A DNA stretch of 51,134 nt from Hyphomonadaceae bacterium (GCA_022843225.1 JALHOC010000013.1:1-51134); one strand, 5' to 3'; positions 18,298 to 27,519 are shown, counted from the stretch's first letter. The notes: generated by a model not told the origin, from the letters alone. Program-made: numbers and translations.

Positions 18298-19090
18298 TCT
18301 TCCCCTCCTTGAGGCCGCCGCGCGCGAGGCAGGTCAATTGGCCCGCGAGCTTCTGAGGAAGCCGCTCGAAATTCACTCCAAGGGCGATGCAGGCCCGGTG
18401 ACCAACGTCGACTTCGCAGTCAATGCCTTGCTCGACGAGCGTCTACGCGGCGCGCGGCCCGATTATGGCTGGCTCTCGGAAGAGACACCCGACGATCACA
18501 GCCAACGCATCGGCAAGACACGCGTGTTTATGCTCGACCCGATCGACGGTACAGCCGCGATGATCGACCGCTCGCCGCAATGGACCATCAGCATCGGCGT
18601 CACCGAACATGGCCGCCCAATCGCCGGCGTTGTGTACAATCCGATGACCGACGAGATGTTTCTGGGCGCTGTTAGCCATGGCGTGACGCTCAATAACCGC
18701 CCCGTCATCGCCAGCACGCGCGGCGTGCTGGAGGGCGCGCGGCTGATCGGCCAACCCAGCCGCTACGCCGAGAAAAAGTGGCCCAAGCCGTGGCCATCGA
18801 TGGAGATCACCCCGCGCCAGTCGATCGCTTATCGCCTGGCCATCGTCGCGGCGGGCCAAGCTGACGCGACCATCCTGTTCGGCCTCAAGAACGAATGGGA
18901 CATCGCCGGCGGCATGGCCCTGATCGAAGCCGCCGGCGGGCGCTATTCCGATTTCTCGGGCGCGCCAGTCACGCTCAACCAGCCCGATCCGCGCGCCGTG
19001 GCCGGCGTGGCGGCTGGCGCGAACCTGCATGCTTTGATAATCGAGCGCACATCCACTCTTCCCGATCCGCGCAAGGCCAAACCCACATGA
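18278..19090 (+). CDS. Inositol-monophosphatase-fold phosphatase (CysQ/SuhB-like)
   Basis: 270 residues from a TTG at 18278 inside the end of pmbA. Metal ligands of the Li-sensitive phosphatase fold are present: WLSEET at 65-70, DPIDGT at 87-92 and WDIAGGMALIEAAGG near 204. In alphaproteobacteria the copy beside DUF4170 is usually annotated as 3'(2'),5'-bisphosphate nucleotidase (CysQ), which clears PAP from sulfate assimilation, or as SuhB-like; sequence alone does not decide. The stop overlaps the next start as ATGA. Confidence 0.9.
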   Translation: MQSAASDLPLLEAAAREAGQLARELLRKPLEIHSKGDAGPVTNVDFAVNALLDERLRGARPDYGWLSEETPDDHSQRIGKTRVFMLDPIDGTAAMIDRSPQWTISIGVTEHGRPIAGVVYNPMTDEMFLGAVSHGVTLNNRPVIASTRGVLEGARLIGQPSRYAEKKWPKPWPSMEITPRQSIAYRLAIVAAGQADATILFGLKNEWDIAGGMALIEAAGGRYSDFSGAPVTLNQPDPRAVAGVAAGANLHALIIERTSTLPDPRKAKPT

Positions 19091-19329
19091 GCGAGCAGCG
19101 CCAACTTCTCCATCTCGTCATCGGCGGCGAACTCAAGGACCTCGACCGCCCGGAGTTCGAACGCCTCGAAGCTCTCGACTTCGTCGGCGCTTATCCGAAC
19201 TATCGCACCGCCTACGACGCCTGGAAGGCCGCAGCCCAACGCACCGTCGATAATGCGCGCATGCGCTACTTCATTATTCATGCGCATCGCCTGCTCGACC
19301 CCGGGACCGATCCCGAGAGAGAGATGTGA
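19087..19329 (+). CDS. DUF4170 small protein
   Basis: 80 residues, start ATG overlapping the preceding TGA. LHLVIGGELKDLDRPEFERL and VGAYPNYRTAYDAWKAAAQRTVDNA are typical of DUF4170, an alphaproteobacterial family of unknown role that commonly sits between the phosphatase and LPS genes. Seven bases separate it from the exporter gene downstream. Confidence 0.92.
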   Translation: MSEQRQLLHLVIGGELKDLDRPEFERLEALDFVGAYPNYRTAYDAWKAAAQRTVDNARMRYFIIHAHRLLDPGTDPEREM

Positions 19330-19336
19330 TCAACTG

Positions 19337-21064
19337 ATGAAAGCTGGTGCGCTCATCGCCCGCTTGTGGCGCGACTATGTCGCGCGCCACAGCGCCGAGA
19401 TCGCGCTGCTGATTCCGGCGCTGATCTTGGTCGCGCTGGCGGGCGTGTCCTACACATTCATCCTGAAATACACGACCGACGGCCTGAGCGCCGACAATCC
19501 CAACGTCTTCGTTCTGGCGCCTTTGGCGGTGATCGCAGCCACGGCCTTGCGGGCCTTCGCGATGTGGGCGCAAGCGGTGCTGAGCCAGGAACTCGCGCTA
19601 AAAGTGCTGCGCGACCTGCAGGGCGGGATGTTCGGCAAGCTGATGAACGTCGACTTCGCCCGCCATGCGCGCGAGGAGCCCGGCAAGCTGGTGTCGCGCT
19701 TCACCAATGACATTAATGTCGTCAGCGACGCGCTCGTGCGGGGCGCACAAGCGATCATCCGCGATACGCTGACGCTGATCGGCGCCATCGCTTCGATGTT
19801 CTGGCTCGATTGGATGCTGACGCTGGTGGTGCTGGGCGTGTTCGCAGTGGCGGGACCGGCTTTGGCATCCATAGCGAAACGCGCGCGCGCGCAGACTGAC
19901 GCCGCGCAGACCCAGATGGGCGATCTCTCGGCGCTGCTCACCGAGAGTTTCGGCGCGGCGCGCTTCGTGAAGACGTACGGCCTCGAGGCGCATGAAAACG
20001 ATCGCGCTCGCGCCGCGTTCGAGACCCGTCGCAAGCTGGCGCGCAAGCTCGCGTACAATCGCGCCGCTCCCGTTCCGCTCCTGGAGATGCTTGGCGGCGT
20101 CGCGTTGGCGGCTATCCTGGCGATCGCGGCGCTGCGGATCGGCGCCGAGCACATGACGTTGGGCGACCTCATCGGCATGATCGGCGCGGTGACGATGGCA
20201 GCGCCATCGGCGCGCGCGCTGGGGCAATTCAACACACTGCTCAACGAATGCGCCGCCGCGCTCAATCGCATTTTCGGCCTCCTGGATGAGCCGAACACGA
20301 TCAAGGATAAGCCCGACGCCAAACCGCTTGCTGTCAGAGAGGGGCGCGTTGAGTTTGAGAACGTCGAGTTTTCCTATGGCGCCGATACCGCAATCTCGGG
20401 CGTATCCTTCACGGCGCAACGCGGGGAGACCATCGCGCTTGTCGGCCCATCCGGCGCGGGCAAGTCAACGATCTTCAATCTGCTGCCACGCTTGTACGAC
20501 GTGACCGGCGGCGCGGTGCGCATCGACGGCCAGGACGTGCGCGCCGTGACGCTGGAGAGCTTGCGCGCCTCCATCGCGCTCGTTTCGCAGGAAGCCGCGC
20601 TCTTCAACGACAGCATCCGCGCCAATATCGCGCTGGGCCGCAAAGGCGCGACCCACGCCGAAATTGAGGAAGCCGCGCGCGCGGCGGCGGCGCATGATTT
20701 CATCAGCGCACTGCCGCAAGGCTACGGAACAATCGTAGGCGATCGCGGCGGAAAGCTTTCGGGCGGCGAACGTCAACGCATCGCGCTCGCGCGCGCGTTC
20801 CTGCGCGACGCGCCTATTCTGCTCTTAGACGAAGCCACCAGCGCGCTCGATTCCGAAAGCGAAGCTCAAGTGCAGGAGGCGCTGAAGCGCTTGTCGGCGG
20901 GGCGCACGGTGTTGGTGATCGCCCATCGCCTCGCCACCGTGCGTGACGCCGACCGCATATTGGCTTTGGAGAACGGACGCATTGTCGAAAGCGGCCGCCA
21001 TGATGAGCTGGTCGCGCAGGGCGGTCTCTATGCGCGCTTGGCGGCGTTGCAGTTTGGGGATTGA
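19337..21064 (+). CDS. MsbA-like lipid ABC exporter
   Basis: 575 residues: six membrane helices over about 25-310, then an ATPase domain with Walker A GPSGAGKST at 370-378, signature LSGGERQRIALARA near 474, Walker B ILLLDEATSALD near 494 and IAHRLATVRDADR. EPGKLVSRFTNDINVVSDAL in the first coupling region is typical of MsbA. Position directly after DUF4170 and upstream of waaA/lpxK supports flipping of lipid A-core across the inner membrane. The start at 19337 follows the DUF4170 stop by seven bases; a longer frame overlaps that gene and is rejected. Confidence 0.9.
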   Translation: MKAGALIARLWRDYVARHSAEIALLIPALILVALAGVSYTFILKYTTDGLSADNPNVFVLAPLAVIAATALRAFAMWAQAVLSQELALKVLRDLQGGMFGKLMNVDFARHAREEPGKLVSRFTNDINVVSDALVRGAQAIIRDTLTLIGAIASMFWLDWMLTLVVLGVFAVAGPALASIAKRARAQTDAAQTQMGDLSALLTESFGAARFVKTYGLEAHENDRARAAFETRRKLARKLAYNRAAPVPLLEMLGGVALAAILAIAALRIGAEHMTLGDLIGMIGAVTMAAPSARALGQFNTLLNECAAALNRIFGLLDEPNTIKDKPDAKPLAVREGRVEFENVEFSYGADTAISGVSFTAQRGETIALVGPSGAGKSTIFNLLPRLYDVTGGAVRIDGQDVRAVTLESLRASIALVSQEAALFNDSIRANIALGRKGATHAEIEEAARAAAAHDFISALPQGYGTIVGDRGGKLSGGERQRIALARAFLRDAPILLLDEATSALDSESEAQVQEALKRLSAGRTVLVIAHRLATVRDADRILALENGRIVESGRHDELVAQGGLYARLAALQFGD

Positions 21065-21431
21065 GCGCAGCGGGCGAGCACTGCACGGCGGCAATTGTGG
21101 AACGCGTCCAAAGCCTAGGCCAAAGCTGCGAATTCGATCATGGAGTCCGGTCAGCGCCGACGTCTGGCATCGAGTGGTCGCCAGTGTGTGCCACTGACGG
21201 CCCGCAGATTCAAGGCTCCAAGGGCTGGCGGACCTCGCTTTCTCATCCCCCGGGTTCCGGGCTCAATGCTCAGCATTGCCCCGGAATGACGAAGGACAAT
21301 TGTTGGCCCATTCCGGCCACTCGCGAGAGCGCGCCTTTAGCGTGCGCCGACCACGATGCTTCCGGCGGTAAGCACAATAGGGGGCGCGGCCCCTTGCGGA
21401 GCGCCCCAATCCCTCGCGAATGGATCGCGAC
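21065..21431. other. 367-base gene-free stretch after the exporter
   Basis: No credible coding frame on either strand. It holds a hairpin element at 21255-21286 described separately. The exporter and the minus-strand barrel gene converge on it, so transcription from both sides should end here, but no T-run terminator is clear. Confidence 0.6.
21255..21286. repeat. Intergenic hairpin element with CCGGAATGAC end
   Basis: TTCCGGG (21255-21261) pairs with CCCGGAA (21280-21286), and AATGCT (21265-21270) with AGCATT (21272-21277) inside it. The motif GTCATTCCGGG read on the minus strand is characteristic of dispersed intergenic repeats in several alphaproteobacteria. Only one copy is seen in this window, so its repeat nature rests on general knowledge. 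Confidence 0.5.
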
Positions 21432-22178
21432 TTAGCGGATGTCGTAAAGGCGTTGATACAAGCCGGTGCGCGTGTCGAACGGCGTGGCGTTGTCGCGCTC
21501 GCGGAGTGAGCCGCCAAAGTTCCAACGCGCTCCGATCGACCACGAATCCGCGCCCTCGCCAACGCCGTCATCAATGTCGAAGCCGTTGTAGCCGAATGTG
21601 AAGCTGACGGGCGTCGTCCAGGGTTGCCACTCGGCATTAAGGCGCAGGTTGCTGGTGTCAGCCTCGCCACCACCACCCTCTTCGAGTTTGCCGAAGCCGT
21701 ACAAAGCGCCGACGCGGAAGTTCTCTGTGAAGTAGTAGTTGAGGCCGATGTCGAACGAGGACGTGTCAATGTCCCCGCTGAGTTCGGTTTCGCCGATCGT
21801 GTAGCTGGCGAGCACAACCGCTTGCGTTCCAAGGTCCCACGTGCCCTCGATGCCGTACGCGGTTTCAGAGGCGGAACCGCCGCCGGTATCGAAGTTGGTG
21901 TAGGCATAGACGCCGCCGATGCGCCAACCGCCGCCATTCCAGTATGCGTGACCGGCGATAGTCTGCGTATCGACCTCATCTTCGATGTTGCCGAAACCGC
22001 CGTCGATTTGGAAGCCGAACGAGCCGCTCGCGCTGCCGAAAGCGCCGTCCAGCTGGTAGCCATCGGCGTCATCTTCGATGTTGGTGTAGTTCAAACCAAT
22101 CGAGCCGCCCGACTGCGCGAAGGCAGGCGTGGCGGCGAACAATGCGGCAGCCGCCGCGAGCAATGCAGTCTTCTTCAT
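21432..22178 (-). CDS. Predicted outer-membrane beta-barrel protein
   Basis: 248 residues. A signal peptide MKKTALLAAAAALFAATPAFA precedes QSGGS. The mature chain alternates short Gly/aromatic strands (GSFGFQIDGGFG, WRIGGVYAYTNF, FDIGLNYYFTENFRVGALYG, SWSIGARWNFGG), which suggests a 10-12-strand barrel; it is acidic with few Lys. Family not recognised. The ATG at 22178 has GGGGGAA upstream; an in-frame extension to 22211 is unlikely. The start is divergent from the next lipoprotein gene, so promoters share 22179-22305. Confidence 0.82.
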   Translation of the reverse strand: MKKTALLAAAAALFAATPAFAQSGGSIGLNYTNIEDDADGYQLDGAFGSASGSFGFQIDGGFGNIEDEVDTQTIAGHAYWNGGGWRIGGVYAYTNFDTGGGSASETAYGIEGTWDLGTQAVVLASYTIGETELSGDIDTSSFDIGLNYYFTENFRVGALYGFGKLEEGGGGEADTSNLRLNAEWQPWTTPVSFTFGYNGFDIDDGVGEGADSWSIGARWNFGGSLRERDNATPFDTRTGLYQRLYDIR

Positions 22179-22305
22179 CTGTGGTTTCCCCCGCAGGCAA
22201 TAAGTGAACAACCTAAGGCGCTGGGAAAAAGAGTGCCCTACTCAAATGGGTAGTGTGCGGCGGAGATTGGCGGAGCAAAAGGACGCTCCGAAAATGGAGC
22301 CGTTA

Positions 22306-22836
22306 ATGCGCTTCGCCTTTTCTGCGCTGTGCGCGCTTGCTCTCGCCGCGTGCGGACAAACGACAACCCATCCGACGCCTGACATACCGCCGGCGGCGGC
22401 GACGCTCGAAGCGTCGGCGCTGGATGCGAGTGAAATCACGGCGGCGGAGGCGATCAATGCCTGCTACCTTACCGCCGCTCAGGTCTCAGAGGCACTCGGG
22501 GGCAGTTACTCAGACGGTGTCGCCAGCCAGATCATTCCGCAGATGCGCTCTTGCGCTTATGACGCGCAAGAGAACCAGTTGCGCGTCAACGTCACTTGGA
22601 TCGATCCGACGCAAGTGAGTGCTTGGCGCGCACAATTGCGTACGCCGCTAGCGGGTCAAGTCTCTGACGTCACTGACGATGACGACGGCGGCATCTTCCA
22701 AATGCAGGCCGATATCGGCACCTGCGCGATCATTTTCGTGCGTGGCAACCTGCAATACGAGCTGCGCTCAATGACTTGCAGAGGCGCTCCCGAATCTGAG
22801 CGTGCGCGGCTGTTGCGTCTGCCGCGGCCGGCCTGA
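22306..22836 (+). CDS. Small lipoprotein of unknown function
   Basis: 176 residues from MRFAFSALCALALAACGQ, with lipobox LAAC (Cys16); an ATG four codons earlier is an alternative. Thr/Pro/Ala-rich linker, then a domain with NACYLTAAQVSEALGG, MRSCAYDAQ, GTCAIIFVRGN and MTCRG, which is the spacing of DUF3558-like periplasmic domains; this resemblance is weak. Even number of cysteines after the lipobox suggests disulfides. Followed after 46 bases by another exported protein. Confidence 0.8.
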   Translation: MRFAFSALCALALAACGQTTTHPTPDIPPAAATLEASALDASEITAAEAINACYLTAAQVSEALGGSYSDGVASQIIPQMRSCAYDAQENQLRVNVTWIDPTQVSAWRAQLRTPLAGQVSDVTDDDDGGIFQMQADIGTCAIIFVRGNLQYELRSMTCRGAPESERARLLRLPRPA

Positions 22837-22882
22837 GCCAGTTTGGCCGGCACAAGCGAGGACGATCACTAGGAGTAGAGAA

Positions 22883-23356
22883 ATGCACGTGAACTTCCGA
22901 GCCTTTTTGTCCGCCATTGCCATGTCGCTGCTGATGGCCGGCACTGCCGATGCTCAGTACCAGATCGCCCCGGGGGCATTGCGCAACGCCAGCCAGCCGA
23001 TCATCGTGAATTGTCAGGGGAGCGAGCGCTCTCCCTTTAGCAACGCGCTGCTTTGTCTAGGTTTCGCTGAGATCACGCTGAACTCCGACGGGCCGGGCGC
23101 CATGGTGGGGCTGAACCTCACTGCGCCAAACACTCATTGCTCGGAAGTCCAATACTTCGTTCAGCGCGTTGCCACTGAAAGAGGTGTAACGTCGAATCGC
23201 CTGGGTCCGGGGGAGAGCGAAGTGCTCCCAATCGCTGACGATCTACCCCGCGGCGCCCACAGCTATCGCATCTGGGCGTGGGGCCACATCGGCGGATGCA
23301 TGCGGGACCAATTTCTTTCGTTCGGGGTGTTCGCCGAACCAACGATCATTCCCTGA
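22883..23356 (+). CDS. Secreted protein of unknown function
   Basis: 157 residues. Signal peptide ends GTADA before QYQ. The mature part has four cysteines (VNCQGSE, LLCLGF, HCSEV, GGCMRD), consistent with a disulfide-bonded periplasmic protein of beta-sandwich type. No family recognised. AGGAG seven bases before ATG sets the start; an in-frame upstream start at 22802 lies in the preceding gene. Ends four bases before a bidirectional terminator. Confidence 0.82.
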   Translation: MHVNFRAFLSAIAMSLLMAGTADAQYQIAPGALRNASQPIIVNCQGSERSPFSNALLCLGFAEITLNSDGPGAMVGLNLTAPNTHCSEVQYFVQRVATERGVTSNRLGPGESEVLPIADDLPRGAHSYRIWAWGHIGGCMRDQFLSFGVFAEPTIIP

Positions 23357-23359
23357 ACC

Positions 23360-23396
23360 AAAGACGGCGCGCGCCTTAGCGGCGCACGCCGTCTTT
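23360..23396. terminator. Bidirectional terminator between convergent genes
   Basis: AAAGACGGCGCGCGCC (23360-23375) pairs with GGCGCACGCCGTCTTT (23381-23396) with a single mismatch around a 5-base loop. The A/T ends give a short T-run on either strand, and it separates the secreted protein gene from the LuxR-type gene. Confidence 0.85.
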
Positions 23397-23410
23397 ACGC
23401 CCGCAAGTCC

Positions 23411-24535
23411 CTACCCGCCGGGTTGGTGCGCAACCGGCAACGCCCGCAAGGCGGCCACGACGCGCGCCTGGTCCGGGGCGCCGGTTTTCTGCAATACGCC
23501 CTTCAGCATATAGCGCACGGCGTTCTCGGAGACCCCTCTGCGCCGAGCGAAATTCTGCAATGTCTCGCCGTCCGCCAGTGCGGCAGCTAGGCGTGCTTCG
23601 GTTGGCGTGAAGCCGTACCAAGCCGCCAGGTGATCCATCGGGATCGTGGGCGCTTTCGCTTTGGCGCCGATGGTGAGCAGAATTGATGCGCCCTCAACGA
23701 ATCCATCGAGCGCCATCACGCGCTGAGAGGCGATCCGGACTGCAAGCACCGCATGCTCCTCGCTATCCGCCGCAGTGACGTTGAAGGCCGCGCTTGCCGA
23801 TCCATCGGCAGCGGCCAATCGCTGCAGCGCTGCCTGAGCATCGCTTTGCGTGAACCGCCAACGGTCGTTGATGATGCCAGCAACTCCAGCATCGACGTAT
23901 TCGCGCGCGCGCGGATTGGCGTTGACAACGCTCATGTCCGAGCCCAGCGCCACAACGCCCGCCGTCGCCAAGGCCAAGGAGGCCTCAGCGCTATAGGCGC
24001 GCAAGTCAGCATCGGCAATGCGCCGGCTGATGCGTACCGCGCGTTGGAGGTGTGGCGCCACAAGCCGCACGCCGCGCCGTAACCCCTCAATGTCTTGGCC
24101 ATCTGGCCCCGCGACAAGGAACGCCAAACGTCTCTTCTCATTACGATCGAGAACCACAGCCAAGGCCCGGACTATGGACCATGTGCTCAGAAAGTGCTTG
24201 TAGAGTTCACTTTCGAACAATTCTTCACGCGCACAGATTTCATCGGTATCGACAACACGTCCAACCGGTTGCAGCGCGATTTTGTGGCTCCAGGGATGTG
24301 TCCCTGCAAAGTGCGCGGAATAGAGCTCCCGCGCGGGCGGAGAAACGTTAGCGGCGGCGACGAACTGCGCGCCGACCTGCGGCGCTTGCTCCCAGACCAG
24401 AAAACACACGTCCCAATGTGGCGGGCTGTACGCCTCCACAAAGCTGACGATAGCGTCATCCCAAGTTGAGACATCGAGCGCGGCCTCGTAGATCCCGTCT
24501 ACGACCCGGCTAAATTTCTGCAGTTCCTCGTGCAT
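23411..24535 (-). CDS. LuxR-family transcriptional regulator
   Basis: 374 residues. The last ~65 residues form a LuxR-type helix-turn-helix: GFTPTEARLAAALADGETLQ, then RRRGVSENAVRYMLKGVLQKTG. The N-terminal ~200 residues are helical with no recognisable acyl-homoserine-lactone pocket motif, and 200-300 look like a PAS-type sensor (GVVALGSDMSVVNANPRAREYVD). There is no receiver domain and no nearby signal synthase. Targets are unknown; it may control the neighbouring envelope genes. Confidence 0.88.
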   Translation of the reverse strand: MHEELQKFSRVVDGIYEAALDVSTWDDAIVSFVEAYSPPHWDVCFLVWEQAPQVGAQFVAAANVSPPARELYSAHFAGTHPWSHKIALQPVGRVVDTDEICAREELFESELYKHFLSTWSIVRALAVVLDRNEKRRLAFLVAGPDGQDIEGLRRGVRLVAPHLQRAVRISRRIADADLRAYSAEASLALATAGVVALGSDMSVVNANPRAREYVDAGVAGIINDRWRFTQSDAQAALQRLAAADGSASAAFNVTAADSEEHAVLAVRIASQRVMALDGFVEGASILLTIGAKAKAPTIPMDHLAAWYGFTPTEARLAAALADGETLQNFARRRGVSENAVRYMLKGVLQKTGAPDQARVVAALRALPVAHQPGG

Positions 24536-24743
24536 GCCCCGCGTCCAGCTCAGCGCGGATCATGCGATTGCAGGCGCCGATGTGCAATATGGATGTGAAA
24601 CCGAGCCGTGCAACCAACGGTGAGTGAGAGGCAGTTTCCGGCGCGAATGGCCCGGTCGGACGGTCGGGGCTGAACCGGCAGCTCTTGAGTGAAGCGCGCG
24701 CTGATGTCGTATGGCCGTTCTCGGCGAGTCTCCGCCCCTACCG

Positions 24744-25427
24744 CTACTCTCGCCGCAGCACCCAGTCCGTCAACACAGTCCCCCACCAGCCGGCGCGGAA
24801 CTCGCTCTTGAGGGCGACTTGTTCGTAATCCTCATCGACCCATTGCAGGAACGGCTTGCCGCTCTCTTTGGTCTCATCGAGATAGCGCTGGAAGAAATAA
24901 TCGATCACGCCGGTCTTGCCCTGCTTCACGTGCAGGTACTTCAGCTCCAGTTGCTCGACCGCCTCCACAATCGGCGCGCCCATCTTCAAATGCTTGTACA
25001 GAACCGCCATGGCGCCGGCGCGGTCCGCGCCTGATTTGCAATGCATCAAGGCCGGGTATTGGATGGTCTCGAACAATTTTTTGGCGCGATAGATTTCTTC
25101 CCGTCCCGGCGGCTCGCGCGAAAACATGCGCGCGTCGATCATCGCCAGCCCATAGCGCGCGCACGCCTCGCGCTCGAGCGCGTAATAACCGGTGTCGGAT
25201 GTCCCCCGGAGATTGAGGATGGTTTTTATCCCCATCTCGGCATAGACGGCGATCTGGCTGGGCGAGGGCTGGTTGGCGCGCGCCATCACCCCCTCCTCGA
25301 TCCAGTGGAAATTGTGGAAAGCCTTGCGCAGAAAGCCGTGATCGCCCCAGATCAGGTCGGCCTCAGCCCGTTTGCGCCCGTCCGGGGTCGAAAGGTCAAA
25401 GCGGGAGGGGGGCGTCGCGTCGGTCAT
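24744..25427 (-). CDS. Dual-specificity/tyrosine phosphatase family protein
   Basis: 227 residues. The active-site loop HCKSGADRAG contains Cys130 and Arg136 of the CX5R motif; IKTILNLRG at about 67-75 is the usual upstream segment, and MIDARMFSREPPG may hold the general-acid Asp. No signal peptide, so cytosolic. Starts are divergent from the DUF374 gene with 62 bases between. Substrate (phosphoprotein or phosphate ester) unknown. An in-frame start 11 codons earlier is possible. Confidence 0.9.
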   Translation of the reverse strand: MTDATPPSRFDLSTPDGRKRAEADLIWGDHGFLRKAFHNFHWIEEGVMARANQPSPSQIAVYAEMGIKTILNLRGTSDTGYYALEREACARYGLAMIDARMFSREPPGREEIYRAKKLFETIQYPALMHCKSGADRAGAMAVLYKHLKMGAPIVEAVEQLELKYLHVKQGKTGVIDYFFQRYLDETKESGKPFLQWVDEDYEQVALKSEFRAGWWGTVLTDWVLRRE

Positions 25428-25489
25428 GATTCGTGTCACTCGGGTGCTGGCGCGAGGCAAGGGCTGCCCCCTATAAAGGCGCCCATCAC

Positions 25490-26242
25490 ATGCTCAAAGC
25501 CCTCTTCGGCCATCCTGTTTTCCAGTTCCTCGTTGGACGCGCCATCGGCCTTTACATGCTGCTGGTGGCCGTCACGACGCGCTGGGAGCGCGTGAACCAG
25601 GCCGCTGCCGAACCTTTTTGGCGCGGAGGCGCACGCGTCGTCATGTGCGCTTGGCACGGGCGCTTCATGCAACTCCATCGGCTCTGGTTCTTCGGCGCCA
25701 ACGCCACGAAAATACGCATGCTGATTTCGCGCTCCCGCGAGGGCGGGATCGTGACGCACGCCGCGCGCATGGTGGGCGGCGACGTCGTGCGTGGCTCAGC
25801 GGCCAAGCGCGGGCAGCAGAAGGGCGGCCGCGAGGCGGTGCGCGAGATGGTGCGCTTGATCGACGAAGGCGTGGCCGTCTCCATAACCCCGGATGGACCC
25901 CGCGGCCCCCGCATGCGCGCTAGCATTGGCGCGGTGCAAATCGCCAAGATGGCCCAGGCCGCGCTGTTGCCAGTGGCCTGGTCAACGCACGGGCGCAAGC
26001 TGTTCGATTCTTGGGACCGCTTCATACTCCCGCTGCCGTTCGGGCGCGGCGCGTTGGTCTGGGGCGATCCGATCCCGCCGCCGCCGCCAAACGCACGCGG
26101 CGCGGAGATGGAGCAGGTGCGCCAACGCCTCGAGGACGAACTCAACCGCATCACGACTGAGGCGGATCGCTTGGTTGGCGCCGTGAGAGTCGAGCCCGCG
26201 CCGCGTGATGAGAGCGTCAGCGTCGAGCCAGCGACGACGTGA
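25490..26242 (+). CDS. DUF374 lysophospholipid acyltransferase-family protein
   Basis: 250 residues. WHGR at 55-58 replaces the HX4D box typical of PlsC; SRSREGG at 80-86 and ITPDGPRGP at 132-140 are the diagnostic DUF374 segments. One N-terminal helix suggests attachment to the inner membrane. Members occur next to waaA and lpxK in alphaproteobacteria, and the GTGA overlap with waaA here agrees with a role in lipid A assembly, for example transfer of a secondary acyl chain; the reaction is not certain. Confidence 0.9.
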   Translation: MLKALFGHPVFQFLVGRAIGLYMLLVAVTTRWERVNQAAAEPFWRGGARVVMCAWHGRFMQLHRLWFFGANATKIRMLISRSREGGIVTHAARMVGGDVVRGSAAKRGQQKGGREAVREMVRLIDEGVAVSITPDGPRGPRMRASIGAVQIAKMAQAALLPVAWSTHGRKLFDSWDRFILPLPFGRGALVWGDPIPPPPPNARGAEMEQVRQRLEDELNRITTEADRLVGAVRVEPAPRDESVSVEPATT

Positions 26243-27519
26243 GCTTTTCTCCCGCACTTCTTGGATATCGAACCGCGACCGCGTTGCTGGCGCCACTCGC
26301 GGGTGTTTGGCTGGGCGCGCGCGCGCGGCGTGGCAAGGAGGACGCAGCGCGCCTGGGCGAGCGCTTCGGGCGCTACAGCCAGACGCGGCCAAGCGGCGCG
26401 CTGGTTTGGCTGCATGCCGCGAGCGTCGGCGAATCCGGCGTTGCGTTGCAGATCATCGAAGCGCTCGCCGCGCGTGATGCCGCGCTTTCATTCCTGCTGA
26501 GCACCGGCACACGCACCTCCGCCGATCTTGTGAGCCGCCGCGCCAAGGGACGAACGCACCATGTTTATGCACCGCTCGATGCCGACGGCTCAGTGAAGCG
26601 CTTTCTCGCGCATTGGCGGCCCGATCTTGGCGTGTTCGTTGAAAGCGAACTCTGGCCAAACCTCATCCTGGCGGCGGAGCGCGCGGGCGTCCCGCTGGCG
26701 CTCGTCAATGCGCGCATGAGCCCTTCGTCGCTGCGCCGTTGGACCAGTTGGCGCGCGGTGGGAACGCGACTGATGCGCGCATTCGCCTACGTCTCCACCG
26801 CAGACGCGCGAACCTCGGAGGCGCTCGCGTTGCTGCGCGGCGAGGCGGTCGCTGCGCCTGGAAATGTTAAGCTCGTCGCGCCCGCACCGCCGGTGGATGC
26901 GCAAGCACGCGCGGCGCTCGCGACCCAGATCGGTGCGCGGCCAGTGTGGCTCGCGGCGTCCACGCATGCGGGCGAGGATGAGATCGTGATCGCCGCTCAC
27001 GACAAGCTGCGCGAGACCCATCCCAACGCGCTCCTCATCATCGCGCCTCGCCATCCCGAGCGTGGCGGCGATGTGGCCGCACTTGCAGGAGGCGCGCCGC
27101 GCCGCGCGCGCTTTGAGCCGATCGGCCAAGCGCCCATCTATGTCGCCGACACTTTGGGCGAGATGGGCTTACTATATGCGCTCGCGCCGGTGGCGTTCGT
27201 CGCGGGCAGCTTATTGCCGCATTTGAAGGGTCACAACCCGATCGAGCCGGCCAAGCTTGGCGCGGCGGTGTTGACCGGACCGTTTGTGGAGAGCTTTGAG
27301 GACATCTTCGCGGCGCTCGCCAAAGCCGACGGCGTGCAAACTCTCGCGAGCGCAGACGCCATTGCGGAGGCGGTACATGGATTGTGGTCGAACGAGCCCG
27401 GGCGCACACGCCAGTGCGACGCGGCGCGCGCGGTGGTGGACCAAGGTGCGCATGCGCTGGATGAAACCGTGGCGGCGCTCCTGGCGCTTGTGAAGCGAGA
27501 CGCGCATGCGACCGCCTGA
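26239..27519 (+). CDS. waaA: 3-deoxy-D-manno-octulosonic acid transferase
   Basis: Adds Kdo from CMP-Kdo to lipid IVA at the inner membrane. 426 residues, GT-30 family. VWLHAASVGE with catalytic Glu65, FVESELWPNL, LALVNARMS, and SLLPHLKGHNPIEPA near 325 are signatures. The start is GTG in a GTGA overlap with the DUF374 gene; the end overlaps lpxK by 14 bases. Confidence 0.96.
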   Translation: MSFSPALLGYRTATALLAPLAGVWLGARARRGKEDAARLGERFGRYSQTRPSGALVWLHAASVGESGVALQIIEALAARDAALSFLLSTGTRTSADLVSRRAKGRTHHVYAPLDADGSVKRFLAHWRPDLGVFVESELWPNLILAAERAGVPLALVNARMSPSSLRRWTSWRAVGTRLMRAFAYVSTADARTSEALALLRGEAVAAPGNVKLVAPAPPVDAQARAALATQIGARPVWLAASTHAGEDEIVIAAHDKLRETHPNALLIIAPRHPERGGDVAALAGGAPRRARFEPIGQAPIYVADTLGEMGLLYALAPVAFVAGSLLPHLKGHNPIEPAKLGAAVLTGPFVESFEDIFAALAKADGVQTLASADAIAEAVHGLWSNEPGRTRQCDAARAVVDQGAHALDETVAALLALVKRDAHATA

